A DNA stretch of 64,000 nt from a virus. The stretch covers positions 1 through 64,000 of the IMG/VR virus record IMGVR_UViG_3300025732_000035; one strand, written 5' to 3'. Positions 49,720 to 57,483 of the stretch are shown piece by piece. The translations under genes were made by a program, and so were the position numbers. Each line of letters opens with the position of its first letter. The first letter of the stretch is position 1. The notes under the pieces were generated by a model. It was given only the letters and a program-made list of their open reading frames with translations. It did no database searches and was not told where the DNA came from.

Positions 49720-50450
49720 AGCTGCCTAAACAGCGGATATTCTCGATGGTGCTGAGAAACATTTACCAGCTCGCGAGTGATTCCACCTTGGTAGCTGCTT
49801 GCGACTAAGAGCCGTTTGATTTGCTTGTGTTCATACTGATTCAAAATGGGACCATTGTCAGTGTCACTGATATGAACGTGCGCAATGAAACGGAAGTAAT
49901 GTTTAATAATCTTTGTTGGACTATCGCCCTGCAACCAGGCATTATTTGTATCAAGCATTGTCTTTACATTGCGCAAATTGTAAAAATCAATGTGATTAAT
50001 AATCTCCTCGACTGTATAAAAATACTTTCCGCCAAATACTTTGGCGATGGGTTCAATGCAAAGGATGGCATCGTTAGCTTCCAAGATTGAATCCATACGC
50101 TTCAAAACTTCCATCAAGCTTGACGGACTCCCTCGGCGCAAAGCAGGGCTTCCGAGAACAAAGCGCTTAATACCCATCAATGAGCCAAGTTTCGCCACTC
50201 GCAGCAAATGCTCTTGCGTGGCAGCGGTGTCTTCAAAGCTTTGAACGACGCTGTCGTAGAACAGCGCCTGGGCTGAATATGCCCAAAGCCCATAATGCTC
50301 CCTGTAGCGCTTTGCAATATCGCTAAAGTCTTCGTTTCTGGCAAAGATGCGAGATGGCACCAGTTCAATGAAATTAAAAGCTCCAGCATTAGCGCTTAAG
50401 ATTTCATGCTCTTCTTCGTCTTTCCAGCCAATTGCACTAATTCCAAGCAT
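49710..50450 (-). CDS. Xylose isomerase-like TIM-barrel protein
   Basis: A 246-residue sugar isomerase/epimerase-like protein of the AP-endonuclease-2 superfamily. Metal-site residues can be seen in order: ILCIEPIAK (Glu), KTMLDTNNAW (Asp), and AHVHISDTDN (His and Asp). LVNVSQHHREYP follows near the end. Members isomerise or epimerise sugars and cyclitols. Converges with the FAD gene and overlaps the epimerase gene by 14 bases. Presumably generates the sugar used by the transferases. Confidence 0.8.
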   Translation of the reverse strand: MLGISAIGWKDEEEHEILSANAGAFNFIELVPSRIFARNEDFSDIAKRYREHYGLWAYSAQALFYDSVVQSFEDTAATQEHLLRVAKLGSLMGIKRFVLGSPALRRGSPSSLMEVLKRMDSILEANDAILCIEPIAKVFGGKYFYTVEEIINHIDFYNLRNVKTMLDTNNAWLQGDSPTKIIKHYFRFIAHVHISDTDNGPILNQYEHKQIKRLLVASSYQGGITRELVNVSQHHREYPLFRQLYG

Positions 50451-51168
50451 TGATAAACTCCTCCATCTTCTTCAGCGATATTTCTTTGCTAGAAAAATAC
50501 GGCGAATAACTATATTCAATGCGTCGCCCACAATCGACAATCTCTCTCGCCCAAGGAAACCATTTCTCAACAATCTCTAAAGTTTCTATGGGTTCTGGAA
50601 ATAACTGATGCTCTCGCTCCCATCCTTTCCTGCAAGCTTCAGTATCAGCCCATAAATCATTAAGATCGTACCACTGGTAACAAGAATTGGCGTTGATTTT
50701 TTCCACATTATTCTTGGTGAGAAGATCAAACAAGACATTTTTCTTAATGCGCCGATGGAATAACGCAGGCAAGCGAATAATGGTAATGGCTGAATCAGGG
50801 AAAGTGCTCCTGATTAGCATTTCAAAAATGTAACGAACAGAGCCATAGTCAATTCCGTGAATTTCAGGAAAGTTCGGTACATATTCGTGCGTTTGACTAT
50901 AAACATCGATGGTGGAATAAAGAATGACTTCCTTTGGTCTCAATAGTCTTATTTTTGTCAAAACATGATACATATTGTCGAAATCAGCCATCGGCGCCTG
51001 ATTTGCTTTCCACTTTTCCGCTGGCAAACAAGCCAAATAAAGCTTGTCAATGTCCTCCTTCAACAATGGAGCAAGATGAATGTTTTCAGAATTAAAGCGG
51101 CAATCAAAATCATGATGCTCGCGCAAAACACTGCCAATCAGGCCAGTGCTTCCAATTAATACATCCAT
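50437..51168 (-). CDS. NAD(P)-dependent epimerase/dehydratase-like protein
   Basis: ATG at 51168 (a 17-codon upstream extension is rejected because it lies inside the next gene). The first residues MDVLIGSTGLIGSVL form the TGxxGxxG nucleotide-binding loop of short-chain dehydrogenases. Where the family has YxxxK, this has DYGSVRYIFEML, that is Y followed at +4 by Arg; IRLPALFHRR follows. With the usual Lys replaced by Arg, activity is uncertain. The 243-residue length suits a NAD-sugar epimerase. Coupled with the isomerase and 2 bases from the minor head gene. Confidence 0.75.
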   Translation of the reverse strand: MDVLIGSTGLIGSVLREHHDFDCRFNSENIHLAPLLKEDIDKLYLACLPAEKWKANQAPMADFDNMYHVLTKIRLLRPKEVILYSTIDVYSQTHEYVPNFPEIHGIDYGSVRYIFEMLIRSTFPDSAITIIRLPALFHRRIKKNVLFDLLTKNNVEKINANSCYQWYDLNDLWADTEACRKGWEREHQLFPEPIETLEIVEKWFPWAREIVDCGRRIEYSYSPYFSSKEISLKKMEEFINAWN

Positions 51169-51170
51169 GC

Positions 51171-51854
51171 TCAAACCGCCACTACGGGCGCTTGTTGACG
51201 CATGTATTGTACGCGGCATTTGCAGTTACTCATGCAAGCACAACGTTGTCCTGGCATCGGCAAGCTACCAATAGGGACAACGCCTCTAGCTGCAAAGTCC
51301 ACACAATCGCTGCAATGCTTCGCTTGCGGGTCCAAAATGCGTCGCATCAAACTATAGCCTTGTCGTTCTTGGCGAATTGCGGAACCTTCCCAGTAAGAAC
51401 CTCGCACAGATTGAGAATACATGCTGATACGAGCAAGAGCCATGGGAGTAGAAACGCTCCCAGCCAGAAGATCGCGAGCAAAACCCTCCAAGTAACGGTA
51501 TTCCGCACGAAGGCGCTGACCGATGCGACCCCAGTCTGAAGCTTGCATCGTATCCCGTCCACCATTGCCAATGATCGCTGCTTGTACATGCGCAAGCTTA
51601 AGCGCTTCCCTTACGCTTTGCTGCCACTGATCCAGCGTAATATCGCCGCTGCTAAGCATGTTTGTAAAACGATGTAACAAAGTGCCAAGCTTGTTAATTC
51701 GACCATCAACCAAAGCCTCCACGGCAGACTGACTGAGGAACCTTCCATTGCTTCCGCGATAACGGCCAGCAACGGGATCGTAACGCCATGAGGATTGGTC
51801 AAGACGCTGTTCAAAAACGGCAGCGAACGTTGATAAATCATTCAGGCTTTGCAT
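51171..51854 (-). CDS. Minor head protein (Mu F / SPP1 gp7-like), 227 aa
   Basis: A head morphogenesis protein encoded directly after the portal. The N-terminus is a helical region with SGDITLDQWQQSVREALKLAHVQAAIIGNGGRD; the C-terminal part carries the family's cysteines in RILDPQAKHCSDCVDFAARGVVPIGSLPMPGQRCACMSNCKC, where the C..C and GxxC...C patterns probably bind zinc. Such proteins enter the capsid with the portal. The start overlaps the portal stop by 17 bases. Confidence 0.8.
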   Translation of the reverse strand: MQSLNDLSTFAAVFEQRLDQSSWRYDPVAGRYRGSNGRFLSQSAVEALVDGRINKLGTLLHRFTNMLSSGDITLDQWQQSVREALKLAHVQAAIIGNGGRDTMQASDWGRIGQRLRAEYRYLEGFARDLLAGSVSTPMALARISMYSQSVRGSYWEGSAIRQERQGYSLMRRILDPQAKHCSDCVDFAARGVVPIGSLPMPGQRCACMSNCKCRVQYMRQQAPVVAV

Positions 51855-53712
51855 CTTCAGCCTCCAGAATATCCTTAAAACGCTCAGGCGCTTCCTTCTT
51901 CCATTGATTCAATGCAGCGTCAATGTCTTCGGGACTGATCAATGCGGCCTCATCCAAGTCAGACAGAATGAGCCCTTCTACTTTCATAGGCTCCATTGCG
52001 TCTTTCTTAAAATATTCTGCTTGTTCTTTCTTGCCGCTAAAAGCGCCTTCCATGGAGCCATGCTTACGCTTGTATAAAGCTTTGTATTTTTGCGTGACGT
52101 AAGCTCCTGCAACTGCACTCGGCCACACTTTGAACTTTGTTTTTGCTGCTGCAATGGCTTGTTTATGCAGCTCCTTGTCTTTAAAAATGGCATCTTCTTT
52201 TTCTTCGCCACGCTTGTGCTCAAGGTCGCCAGGAAGATAAAGGCCAGCACTATCCTCCACTTCACGACTACCGTCCATGGGAAGCGTGCCATTCTCCTCG
52301 TTCATTGGATCACGGCCACCAGGAGGCACTGCCATTTTTCCGTCACCCCCTTTCTGAGTGGAACCACCCCCAGCTTGAGTGGGTAATTCTCGGATGACAC
52401 TGGGATCGAGCGTAAGCTCCATGCTCCATTCAGAGCCGCCATAACGGGCATCTGCCACTTCCTTCGGACTCAGTACACCCAGTTGGATGTAACGGCCGTC
52501 TACAGCCGCCACACGCGCCCGCACATCTGCCATTTCGCGCTCATTAAGTTCAAACAATGGATTGAACGAAATGCGCCATGATTCAGGCAGTTCCCCTTTT
52601 GTTGGTCCCTCCTTGCTAAGCATGATCAGCTCCATCAGTTTTTTGATGGGCCGTTTGAAATGGACGCTTTGATAATCGGAAAGTGTCTTAGCGAAATCAC
52701 GCTCTTCACTCCGACCAGTGGAGCCAAGACCGCTTGGACTTTCGCCAAACAACACAGTATGAGGAATCTTGCTAGCACCAATAATGTCTACGCGCAACTT
52801 CTCTAAGATTTCTCCAATGCCGCCAAAATTACGACTAATAAATTCAAGCTCCTCTTTCTCTGCATCAATTGCGTAGCCGCGATAGATGCTCTTGCTCATA
52901 TCGTTCACTTGCAAGCGATCACGAATGGAGCTTTCCTTGCCAGCAGCCAACATTGCTGCTAAGCCCCTCACTTTATGAACAAAAATGTCAAACTCAGTGA
53001 GGAGCGTTGCTGCTGAATTCAAGCCCGTCCAATAATGACGGAAGCTGTCATAAACAGTTTGCAAGCTGCTCATGCCCCATCCATAGTTCCTTTGCCTAAT
53101 GCGATAGGGCAGCCAATCGCCATCAAAACGCAAGATCCTATCTTTATGAATATAAGTAAGCTGCGGCTGGTTAATTAAATCTCCAGAGATGATCTGATAA
53201 TAAGTGGCTTTTGAATAGTCGTATAAGTTTTCCTCATTAATAACGGGCGCAATTTGCCATCGGTCCAAGCACTCAATGTCTTCAATCCGACGAATATTGC
53301 GTTTATCGACAGGCATATAAGCGGGACGCCCATCGTCAATAAAAAGAAGTAAACAAGCACCCCCGTAAAGGCGGGCGTTTTTCGCTGCGAGATTGAGATG
53401 TTCGAGGATGTATAGGTCTTCAATAATTTGCTCAATCCCTTGCACTTCCTCGGCTCTAACGCCATCTCCGCCAAACAATACTTTGAAGCCTTTCCGCGTG
53501 GCTTGATCAGCATAAATATCAACAATGCGACGAGGAAGCCATTCACCATAAAGATTTTCTAGTTCTTCTTGCGCTAGGAATACTGTGGCTGTAGTTTTGG
53601 TATATTGCGCCTTGTCACGACCAGTGCCCATGCCGATGAGCACGTTCTGAAGGCCATCTGCCCTCACGCCACCGCTACCGGCATGACCGAGATCAACTGC
53701 TTCGCTTTCCAT
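51838..53712 (-). CDS. Portal protein (DUF1073-type) with C-terminal extension
   Basis: A 624-residue portal. Blocks typical of DUF1073-type portals: TATVFLAQEELENLYGEWLPRRIVDIYADQATRKGF, AAKNARLYGGACLLLFIDDG, HKDRILRFDGDWLPYR, IIGASKIPHTVLFGESPSGLGSTGRSEERDF and ISFNPLFELNEREMADV. Residues 1 to about 440 are the portal; about 440-530 is a Gly-rich, low-complexity linker; the last 95 residues contain a compact helix-rich module (AAAKTKFKVWPSAVAGAYVTQKYKALY), a pattern found alone in other phages. The portal forms the 12-fold ring used for DNA packaging and ejection. Confidence 0.85.
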   Translation of the reverse strand: MESEAVDLGHAGSGGVRADGLQNVLIGMGTGRDKAQYTKTTATVFLAQEELENLYGEWLPRRIVDIYADQATRKGFKVLFGGDGVRAEEVQGIEQIIEDLYILEHLNLAAKNARLYGGACLLLFIDDGRPAYMPVDKRNIRRIEDIECLDRWQIAPVINEENLYDYSKATYYQIISGDLINQPQLTYIHKDRILRFDGDWLPYRIRQRNYGWGMSSLQTVYDSFRHYWTGLNSAATLLTEFDIFVHKVRGLAAMLAAGKESSIRDRLQVNDMSKSIYRGYAIDAEKEELEFISRNFGGIGEILEKLRVDIIGASKIPHTVLFGESPSGLGSTGRSEERDFAKTLSDYQSVHFKRPIKKLMELIMLSKEGPTKGELPESWRISFNPLFELNEREMADVRARVAAVDGRYIQLGVLSPKEVADARYGGSEWSMELTLDPSVIRELPTQAGGGSTQKGGDGKMAVPPGGRDPMNEENGTLPMDGSREVEDSAGLYLPGDLEHKRGEEKEDAIFKDKELHKQAIAAAKTKFKVWPSAVAGAYVTQKYKALYKRKHGSMEGAFSGKKEQAEYFKKDAMEPMKVEGLILSDLDEAALISPEDIDAALNQWKKEAPERFKDILEAEDAKPE

Positions 53713-53737
53713 AAGCTTTATTTATGGCCATGATGTG

Positions 53738-53766
53738 TTGCTTTTATTCTAGAACCCGGCTACATT
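53738..53766 (+). promoter_or_regulatory. Possible sigma70 promoter for the terminase genes
   Basis: TTGCTT, 17 bases, TACATT, ending 12 bases before the ATG at 53779. It lies in the gap between the diverging portal and nuclease genes. The match is moderate. Confidence 0.4.
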
Positions 53767-53778
53767 GTCACGTAGCTT

Positions 53779-54294
53779 ATGCACACTATGGCCAGCTTTG
53801 GTATTGTTTTCCATTTCAGCGAGGAAGACAAAAAGCTCGTGCGGACAGAAGCCATGCGCAGGCAGCGTTTCAATGAAAGAAAAGGCCTAAAGGGACGCAA
53901 TGGAGGCCCGAAAGAAGGAGAGAAAGCTCTTTTCGCTCACAAGCTTGGTGCCGCTGGCGAACTAGCAGTGGCAGATTATCTCCATCTACGGGAGTTTCTC
54001 TATCAAGAAACAGAAGCAATTCGCGGATCCTTTGATCTCCCTCCCAACATCGACGTGAAAACACGCTCTCGTCATAACTATGATCTCATCTGCCAACTAG
54101 ACGAGAAGCCCGGAAAAACTTTAGTGCTGGTTACAATTCAAAACAAAATCACTCTTCTCCATGGCTGGATAAGGAGTGAGGATGCCATGAAAGAACAATG
54201 GAAGAAAGATCCTGCTCATGGAAGACCTGCTTATTTCGTTCCACAATCTGCATTGCTTCCTCTTATAGACTTGCGCCATGCTGAAATGTTCTGA
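53779..54294 (+). CDS. Possible PD-(D/E)XK-like protein next to terminase, 171 aa
   Basis: A basic start (residues 1-50) then KLGAAGELAVADYLHLREFLY, SFDLPPNIDVKTRSRHNYD and TLVLVTIQNK. The order E...D-x-K within a mixed alpha/beta core (AGELAVADYL, DVKTRS) resembles restriction-endonuclease-like folds that act with terminases. Overlaps the terminase start by 17 bases. It may be a packaging-associated nuclease or recombination enzyme; the family is not certain. Confidence 0.6.
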   Translation: MHTMASFGIVFHFSEEDKKLVRTEAMRRQRFNERKGLKGRNGGPKEGEKALFAHKLGAAGELAVADYLHLREFLYQETEAIRGSFDLPPNIDVKTRSRHNYDLICQLDEKPGKTLVLVTIQNKITLLHGWIRSEDAMKEQWKKDPAHGRPAYFVPQSALLPLIDLRHAEMF

Positions 54295-55645
54295 CTTTTC
54301 AAGACACGCCCTTAAGCTCGATCTCTATCCGAGGCAAGCGCAAATTCTTGACAATTTCTTCCAGCCAGATAAAAGCCATGCAGTGTGGGCACTTGGACGG
54401 CGATCAGGCAAAACTGTCATGGCTGCAGTGGCTTGCGTCTATATGTGCTTCGTCCTGGAAGATGAATATCGCAGACGCGTGAGAAAAGGCGAAAAATGGT
54501 ACATCGTGACCGTAGCAAACAGTCAGGATCAGGCCCGCATTGCTCTTAATAACATTCGCCAGCTAATTCTCGATAGCCCCTTCGCTCAAGAAATTGTCAG
54601 AGAAACTGCCGACATTATTGAATTAAGCAATAATTGCGTCTTTAAGGCCATCCCCACTTCAGGTCGTGCCGCTCGTGGTCTTGCTTGCGCAGGCGCAGTA
54701 TTTGACGAGCTTGCCTTTGCCACTGAAGGCGATGCAAATAGTGGAGGCCGTGGTATTTACGACGCACTTTCTCCTGCCATTGCTCAGTTCGGAGGAAAAG
54801 GACGCATCCTTGAACTCTCCTCACCATGGCTAACAGACGGCATCTTCTATCAGCATTTCAAAGAAGCAAGCTCTGGCCGCTTCCCTTTTATGCAAGCAGT
54901 GAATCTCCCAACATGGGAGATGAACCCAAGTATTTCGCAAGAGTTTCTTGACACAGAGCGCCAGCGTGATCCAGAAAAATTTAAAGTTGAGTATGGGGCG
55001 CAATTCGCGAGCAATCTTTCGGCCCTTGTTGCAAGCGATGTTATTGATGCCTGTATTGATGACCGCCGAGCGGCTCTACCACCACGCCCTGAATTCCAAG
55101 GAGCTTATGTACTTGCCCTTGACCCCGCCCGTGGTGGCGTTGGCCGTGACGACTACACTGCTTGTATTGTTCACTATGAAAACGGCACGTTAGTCGTTGA
55201 TAAATTCCATTCGTTCGTTGCTGATTTTGAAATCAATGGAAGAATGGAAGTGAATATCAATGCAGTGGAAGATTGGATTAAGGAACAGCATCGTCTATAT
55301 GTGTTTGACACTATTGTGATGGACCAGTTCAATAGTGCTGGCACCATTCAAAGCTTGGCGAGTGATTTGCCCATCACTGAACTTACTTGGACAGTCAGCT
55401 CCAAGATGAAAGCATTTAGCAAGATGCGAGAGCTATTTAATTCAGGACAGATCAATATTTATCGTCATGAGAAGGCGATTATGCAACTTAAGAATCTTAC
55501 TGTCATCTATAAACCCAGCGGACAATGGAGCGTCACTGGTGGTAAAGCTTCTGGAATTGACGACTTAGCGTTTGCAATGGCAGGGGCAATTCTTGCTGCT
55601 AGTAAAGATGATGATATTGGTTGGATTGAAAGCCTGATTTCCTAA
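54278..55645 (+). CDS. Terminase large subunit
   Basis: A 455-residue packaging motor. ATPase domain: LGRRSGKTVMAA (Walker A, about residue 41), AVFDELAFA (Walker B with catalytic Glu, about 147), ILELSSPW (motif III). Nuclease domain: YVLALDPARGG (first Asp), TIVMDQFNSAG and SGIDDLAFAMAGA (last acidic pair), the RNase H-like fold that cuts concatemers. Length and domain order are typical. It sits with the portal gene but is transcribed in the other direction. The small subunit is not adjacent; the helix-turn-helix gene at 2016-2768 is a candidate. Confidence 0.9.
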   Translation: MLKCSDFSRHALKLDLYPRQAQILDNFFQPDKSHAVWALGRRSGKTVMAAVACVYMCFVLEDEYRRRVRKGEKWYIVTVANSQDQARIALNNIRQLILDSPFAQEIVRETADIIELSNNCVFKAIPTSGRAARGLACAGAVFDELAFATEGDANSGGRGIYDALSPAIAQFGGKGRILELSSPWLTDGIFYQHFKEASSGRFPFMQAVNLPTWEMNPSISQEFLDTERQRDPEKFKVEYGAQFASNLSALVASDVIDACIDDRRAALPPRPEFQGAYVLALDPARGGVGRDDYTACIVHYENGTLVVDKFHSFVADFEINGRMEVNINAVEDWIKEQHRLYVFDTIVMDQFNSAGTIQSLASDLPITELTWTVSSKMKAFSKMRELFNSGQINIYRHEKAIMQLKNLTVIYKPSGQWSVTGGKASGIDDLAFAMAGAILAASKDDDIGWIESLIS

Positions 55646-55690
55646 AAGCATTGGCTTAGTATGATTTTCAAACAATAGTTCTCCTATGGA

Positions 55691-55936
55691 ATGAAGAACA
55701 GCGATTTAACTATGCAGGAGGTAAAGTTTCTTATCTCCTTGCTTGAATGCGGAAGCTCCAATAGGCAAACTGCCTTACAGCTTCTTGCAGCCGAACATCT
55801 CTACATTCCCACTCTCCTTCCTAAGCTCCAAGCCCATGCCAAGCGCCTGAAGCAAATTGAAGCTCTTGAACAGGCTTACGACGCAGACGAAGGTTTCTTT
55901 CCTGAAAACGCTTCCTTAAAAGAATATGACGTTTGA
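55691..55936 (+). CDS. Hypothetical protein, 81 aa
   Basis: A short helical protein after the terminase: SDLTMQEVKFLISLLECGSSNRQTALQLLAAEHLY resembles a winged-helix or HTH-like start, with an acidic C-terminus. Possibly regulatory. It ends 190 bases before the tRNA, and the intervening sequence forms hairpins. No family is recognised. Confidence 0.55.
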   Translation: MKNSDLTMQEVKFLISLLECGSSNRQTALQLLAAEHLYIPTLLPKLQAHAKRLKQIEALEQAYDADEGFFPENASLKEYDV

Positions 55937-56121
55937 CGGCGAATAACCGTGCTATGCTTTTGGAGCTTTCGCGAAGCACGCTGGCCAGCGTTAGTTCAAC
56001 AAGGAACAATGGTTTCAGGAGCCATTGTTTCCTTCTAGGGGAAAGAGGGAAACGGGCCAACCCGTTTTGAAATGTCGTACAAGGCGGATTGAAGCCCCGC
56101 TCGGCGCCCTCAACTTCACTA
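55937..56121. other. Non-coding stretch with hairpins before the tRNA
   Basis: No gene is seen. Two stems are present: an almost perfect 10/11-bp stem at 56003-56032 (GGAACAATGG with CCATTGTTTCC, one bulge) and AAACGGG/CCCGTTT at 56050-56067 followed by TTG, which may be a terminator for the terminase unit. Confidence 0.5.
56050..56068 (+). terminator. Possible terminator for the terminase operon
   Basis: AAACGGG, loop CCAA, CCCGTTT and one more T. The T-run is short, so it is weaker than the others. Confidence 0.45.
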
Positions 56122-56195
56122 GCCCTCGTAGCCCAATCGGAAGAGGTATTCGGTTTAAGCCCGAAGGAGTGTCAGTTCAAATCTGACCGAGGGTA
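56122..56195 (+). tRNA. tRNA-Leu(UAA)-type, unusual short variable arm
   Basis: A cloverleaf can be drawn: acceptor GCCCTCG with CGAGGGT (one G-U), TA at positions 8-9, a 3-bp D stem, anticodon stem TTCGG/CCGAA with the seven-base loop TTTAAGC, a five-base variable region GGAGT, and a perfect T stem GTCAG/CTGAC with loop TTCAAAT. The anticodon TAA (56156-56158) reads the leucine codon UUA. Bacterial leucine tRNAs normally carry a long variable arm; this one does not. The discriminator base is A. CCA is not encoded. Followed by a terminator. Confidence 0.75.
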
Positions 56196-56200
56196 TGAAC

Positions 56201-56222
56201 GGGAGTTTAAGCTCCCTTTTTT
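56201..56222 (+). terminator. Terminator after the tRNA
   Basis: GGGAG and CTCCC with a short loop followed by six T residues; begins six bases after the tRNA. Confidence 0.75.
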
Positions 56223-56416
56223 ATTGTTTGAACGCAACCAGAAGGTTGCTTTTCCCAATGCCTCGCAGCATTTGCAATGATGGCAACGTTAGTAATTAAA
56301 TACGATGCAAAGATAAGGGTGCGAATGAATGCCACTTTATCTGCTTCATGATCATGCTTGCTCGCTTTTTCTCCTAACGCTTTCGCCCAAATTCTCCATG
56401 CGTTCTTCCTGCTCAT
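56207..56416 (-). CDS. Small membrane protein, 69 aa
   Basis: Basic helical start (SRKNAWRIWAKALGEKA), then a charged His/Asp region and one transmembrane segment (about residues 29-50, VAFIRTLIFASYLITNVAII). It overlaps the previous gene (56352-56594) by 65 bases in another frame and ends inside the tRNA terminator. Overlap this long makes it less certain. Confidence 0.45.
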   Translation of the reverse strand: MSRKNAWRIWAKALGEKASKHDHEADKVAFIRTLIFASYLITNVAIIANAARHWEKQPSGCVQTIKKGA

Positions 56417-56594
56417 AAATCCAGGCCTTTAGTTCCCTGACATACTGTCTAATGATGGCAGCTTTTTCTAAATGCCACTGGTCCATGGTGAGAAAATATT
56501 GGGCATTATGCCAATCAATGGCTCGCAAAGATTGGTAAATAATAGGATTGAGCGGCTCACGCAATGGCGTGTTGAACGTTCGGCGCTCGGTCAT
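56352..56594 (-). CDS. Hypothetical protein, 80 aa
   Basis: Mostly helix with a basic-acidic C-terminus (WIYEQEERMENLGESVRRKSEQA). It lies after the phosphoesterase gene with an overlap of 38 bases. Not recognised. Confidence 0.6.
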   Translation of the reverse strand: MTERRTFNTPLREPLNPIIYQSLRAIDWHNAQYFLTMDQWHLEKAAIIRQYVRELKAWIYEQEERMENLGESVRRKSEQA

Positions 56595-57114
56595 TGGAGG
56601 AGAAATAAAGCATCGCCTCGTCCCAATGAATGGGCGCGAAGTTGTGTTGTTCTACACAACAATTAAGATAGCGCCTATCTAGGCTCCCATCAGGGAGTCT
56701 CACGTTATGACAATGTAAGTGACCATGAATATTTCCTTTAAATCGCTGTTTAAACAGCTCAGGATGTAGCGGAATGTGGCTCATCATGAATTCATGATGA
56801 TAAAAACATCCACGAATGTCATCAAAATACTGCGCATAATCTTGCAGCTTGAAAATATCATGGTTACCACGCACTAATACTTTCCTCCCATTGAGCTGCT
56901 CCAAGATCTTCAAGCCGCGACGGGCAATTGCCACGTCACCAAGCACGTAAATGCGATCTTTAGGCTTAACGCGCTTGTTCCATTGCTCCACCATGAACGC
57001 ATCACCTTCTGCTGCGTCCTTAAATGGACGCAGTTTCTCGCCATCAGGCCTCAAAAACGTATAGGCCTTATCGTGGCAAAAGTGATTGTCTGACGTGAGC
57101 CAACAGTTGATCAT
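56557..57114 (-). CDS. Calcineurin-like metallophosphoesterase
   Basis: A 185-residue phosphoesterase. All metal motifs are present: LTSDNHFCH (D-x-H variant), YVLGDVAIA, VRGNHDIFK, MMSHIPLHP and GNIHGHLHCHN. Phage members of this YfcE/MJ0936-like group are often placed near nucleotide and repair genes; the substrate is not known. Overlaps the genes on both sides, so coupled with 57111-57308. Confidence 0.85.
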   Translation of the reverse strand: MINCWLTSDNHFCHDKAYTFLRPDGEKLRPFKDAAEGDAFMVEQWNKRVKPKDRIYVLGDVAIARRGLKILEQLNGRKVLVRGNHDIFKLQDYAQYFDDIRGCFYHHEFMMSHIPLHPELFKQRFKGNIHGHLHCHNVRLPDGSLDRRYLNCCVEQHNFAPIHWDEAMLYFSSNDRAPNVQHAIA

Positions 57115-57308
57115 TGGCTGTATTCCTTAACCACTTGCCGCTTGATCGGCTTTGTCATTTTTAGCTCAGCCACGCGAAGTTCCGCCTCAGCTAAAGACTC
57201 GCAGATCCCACGCGGCTCCCACCACCACCAACAACGCTCTTCCACGTCGAAAATTGGCACGCCTAAATTCAAAAAAGAGGCCCGTCGAACAATGCGATAG
57301 CGGATCAT
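57111..57308 (-). CDS. Hypothetical protein, 65 aa
   Basis: ATG at 57308 is used; the upstream extension would run into a tRNA-like sequence. The protein has a Trp run (RCWWWWEP) in the centre and a charged helix at the end (AEAELRVAELKMTKPIKRQ). It is coupled to the phosphoesterase by an overlap of four bases. Not recognised. Confidence 0.6.
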   Translation of the reverse strand: MIRYRIVRRASFLNLGVPIFDVEERCWWWWEPRGICESLAEAELRVAELKMTKPIKRQVVKEYSQ

Positions 57309-57312
57309 GAAA

Positions 57313-57380
57313 GGCGCTGCCGGGAATCGAACCACGGAATTCTAGGCTATCTGCCTAACGTGTACCAACACTTCAGGGCC
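57313..57380 (-). pseudogene. tRNA-like sequence, possible degenerate tRNA (GAU-like anticodon)
   Basis: On the minus strand, GGCCCTG pairs with CAGCGCC (one mismatch) as an acceptor; GTG TTGGTA CAC resembles a D arm; TTAGG CAGATAG CCTAG gives an anticodon arm; and GGTTCGATTCC is a T loop with its stem broken by a bulged T. Position 33 is A, not U, and the variable region is short. It looks like a decayed or unusual tRNA with a GAU-like anticodon. A real, but atypical, tRNA cannot be excluded. Confidence 0.35.
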
Positions 57381-57395
57381 AGATGGCTTAAGCGT

Positions 57396-57423
57396 GAAGC
57401 GATTAACAAGTGCTAATCGCTTC
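57396..57423. promoter_or_regulatory. Perfect 10-bp hairpin in the gap before the RNR small-subunit end
   Basis: GAAGCGATTA, loop ACAAGTGC, TAATCGCTTC. It lies between the tRNA-like sequence and the RNR beta gene end at 57484. No T-run, so it is more likely an RNA element or processing site than a terminator. Confidence 0.45.
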
Positions 57424-57483
57424 AGAGGCTTAAGCTCTATCAGCCCGATGCTAATGCATAGCGGGAACTTGGTCAATATAGCA

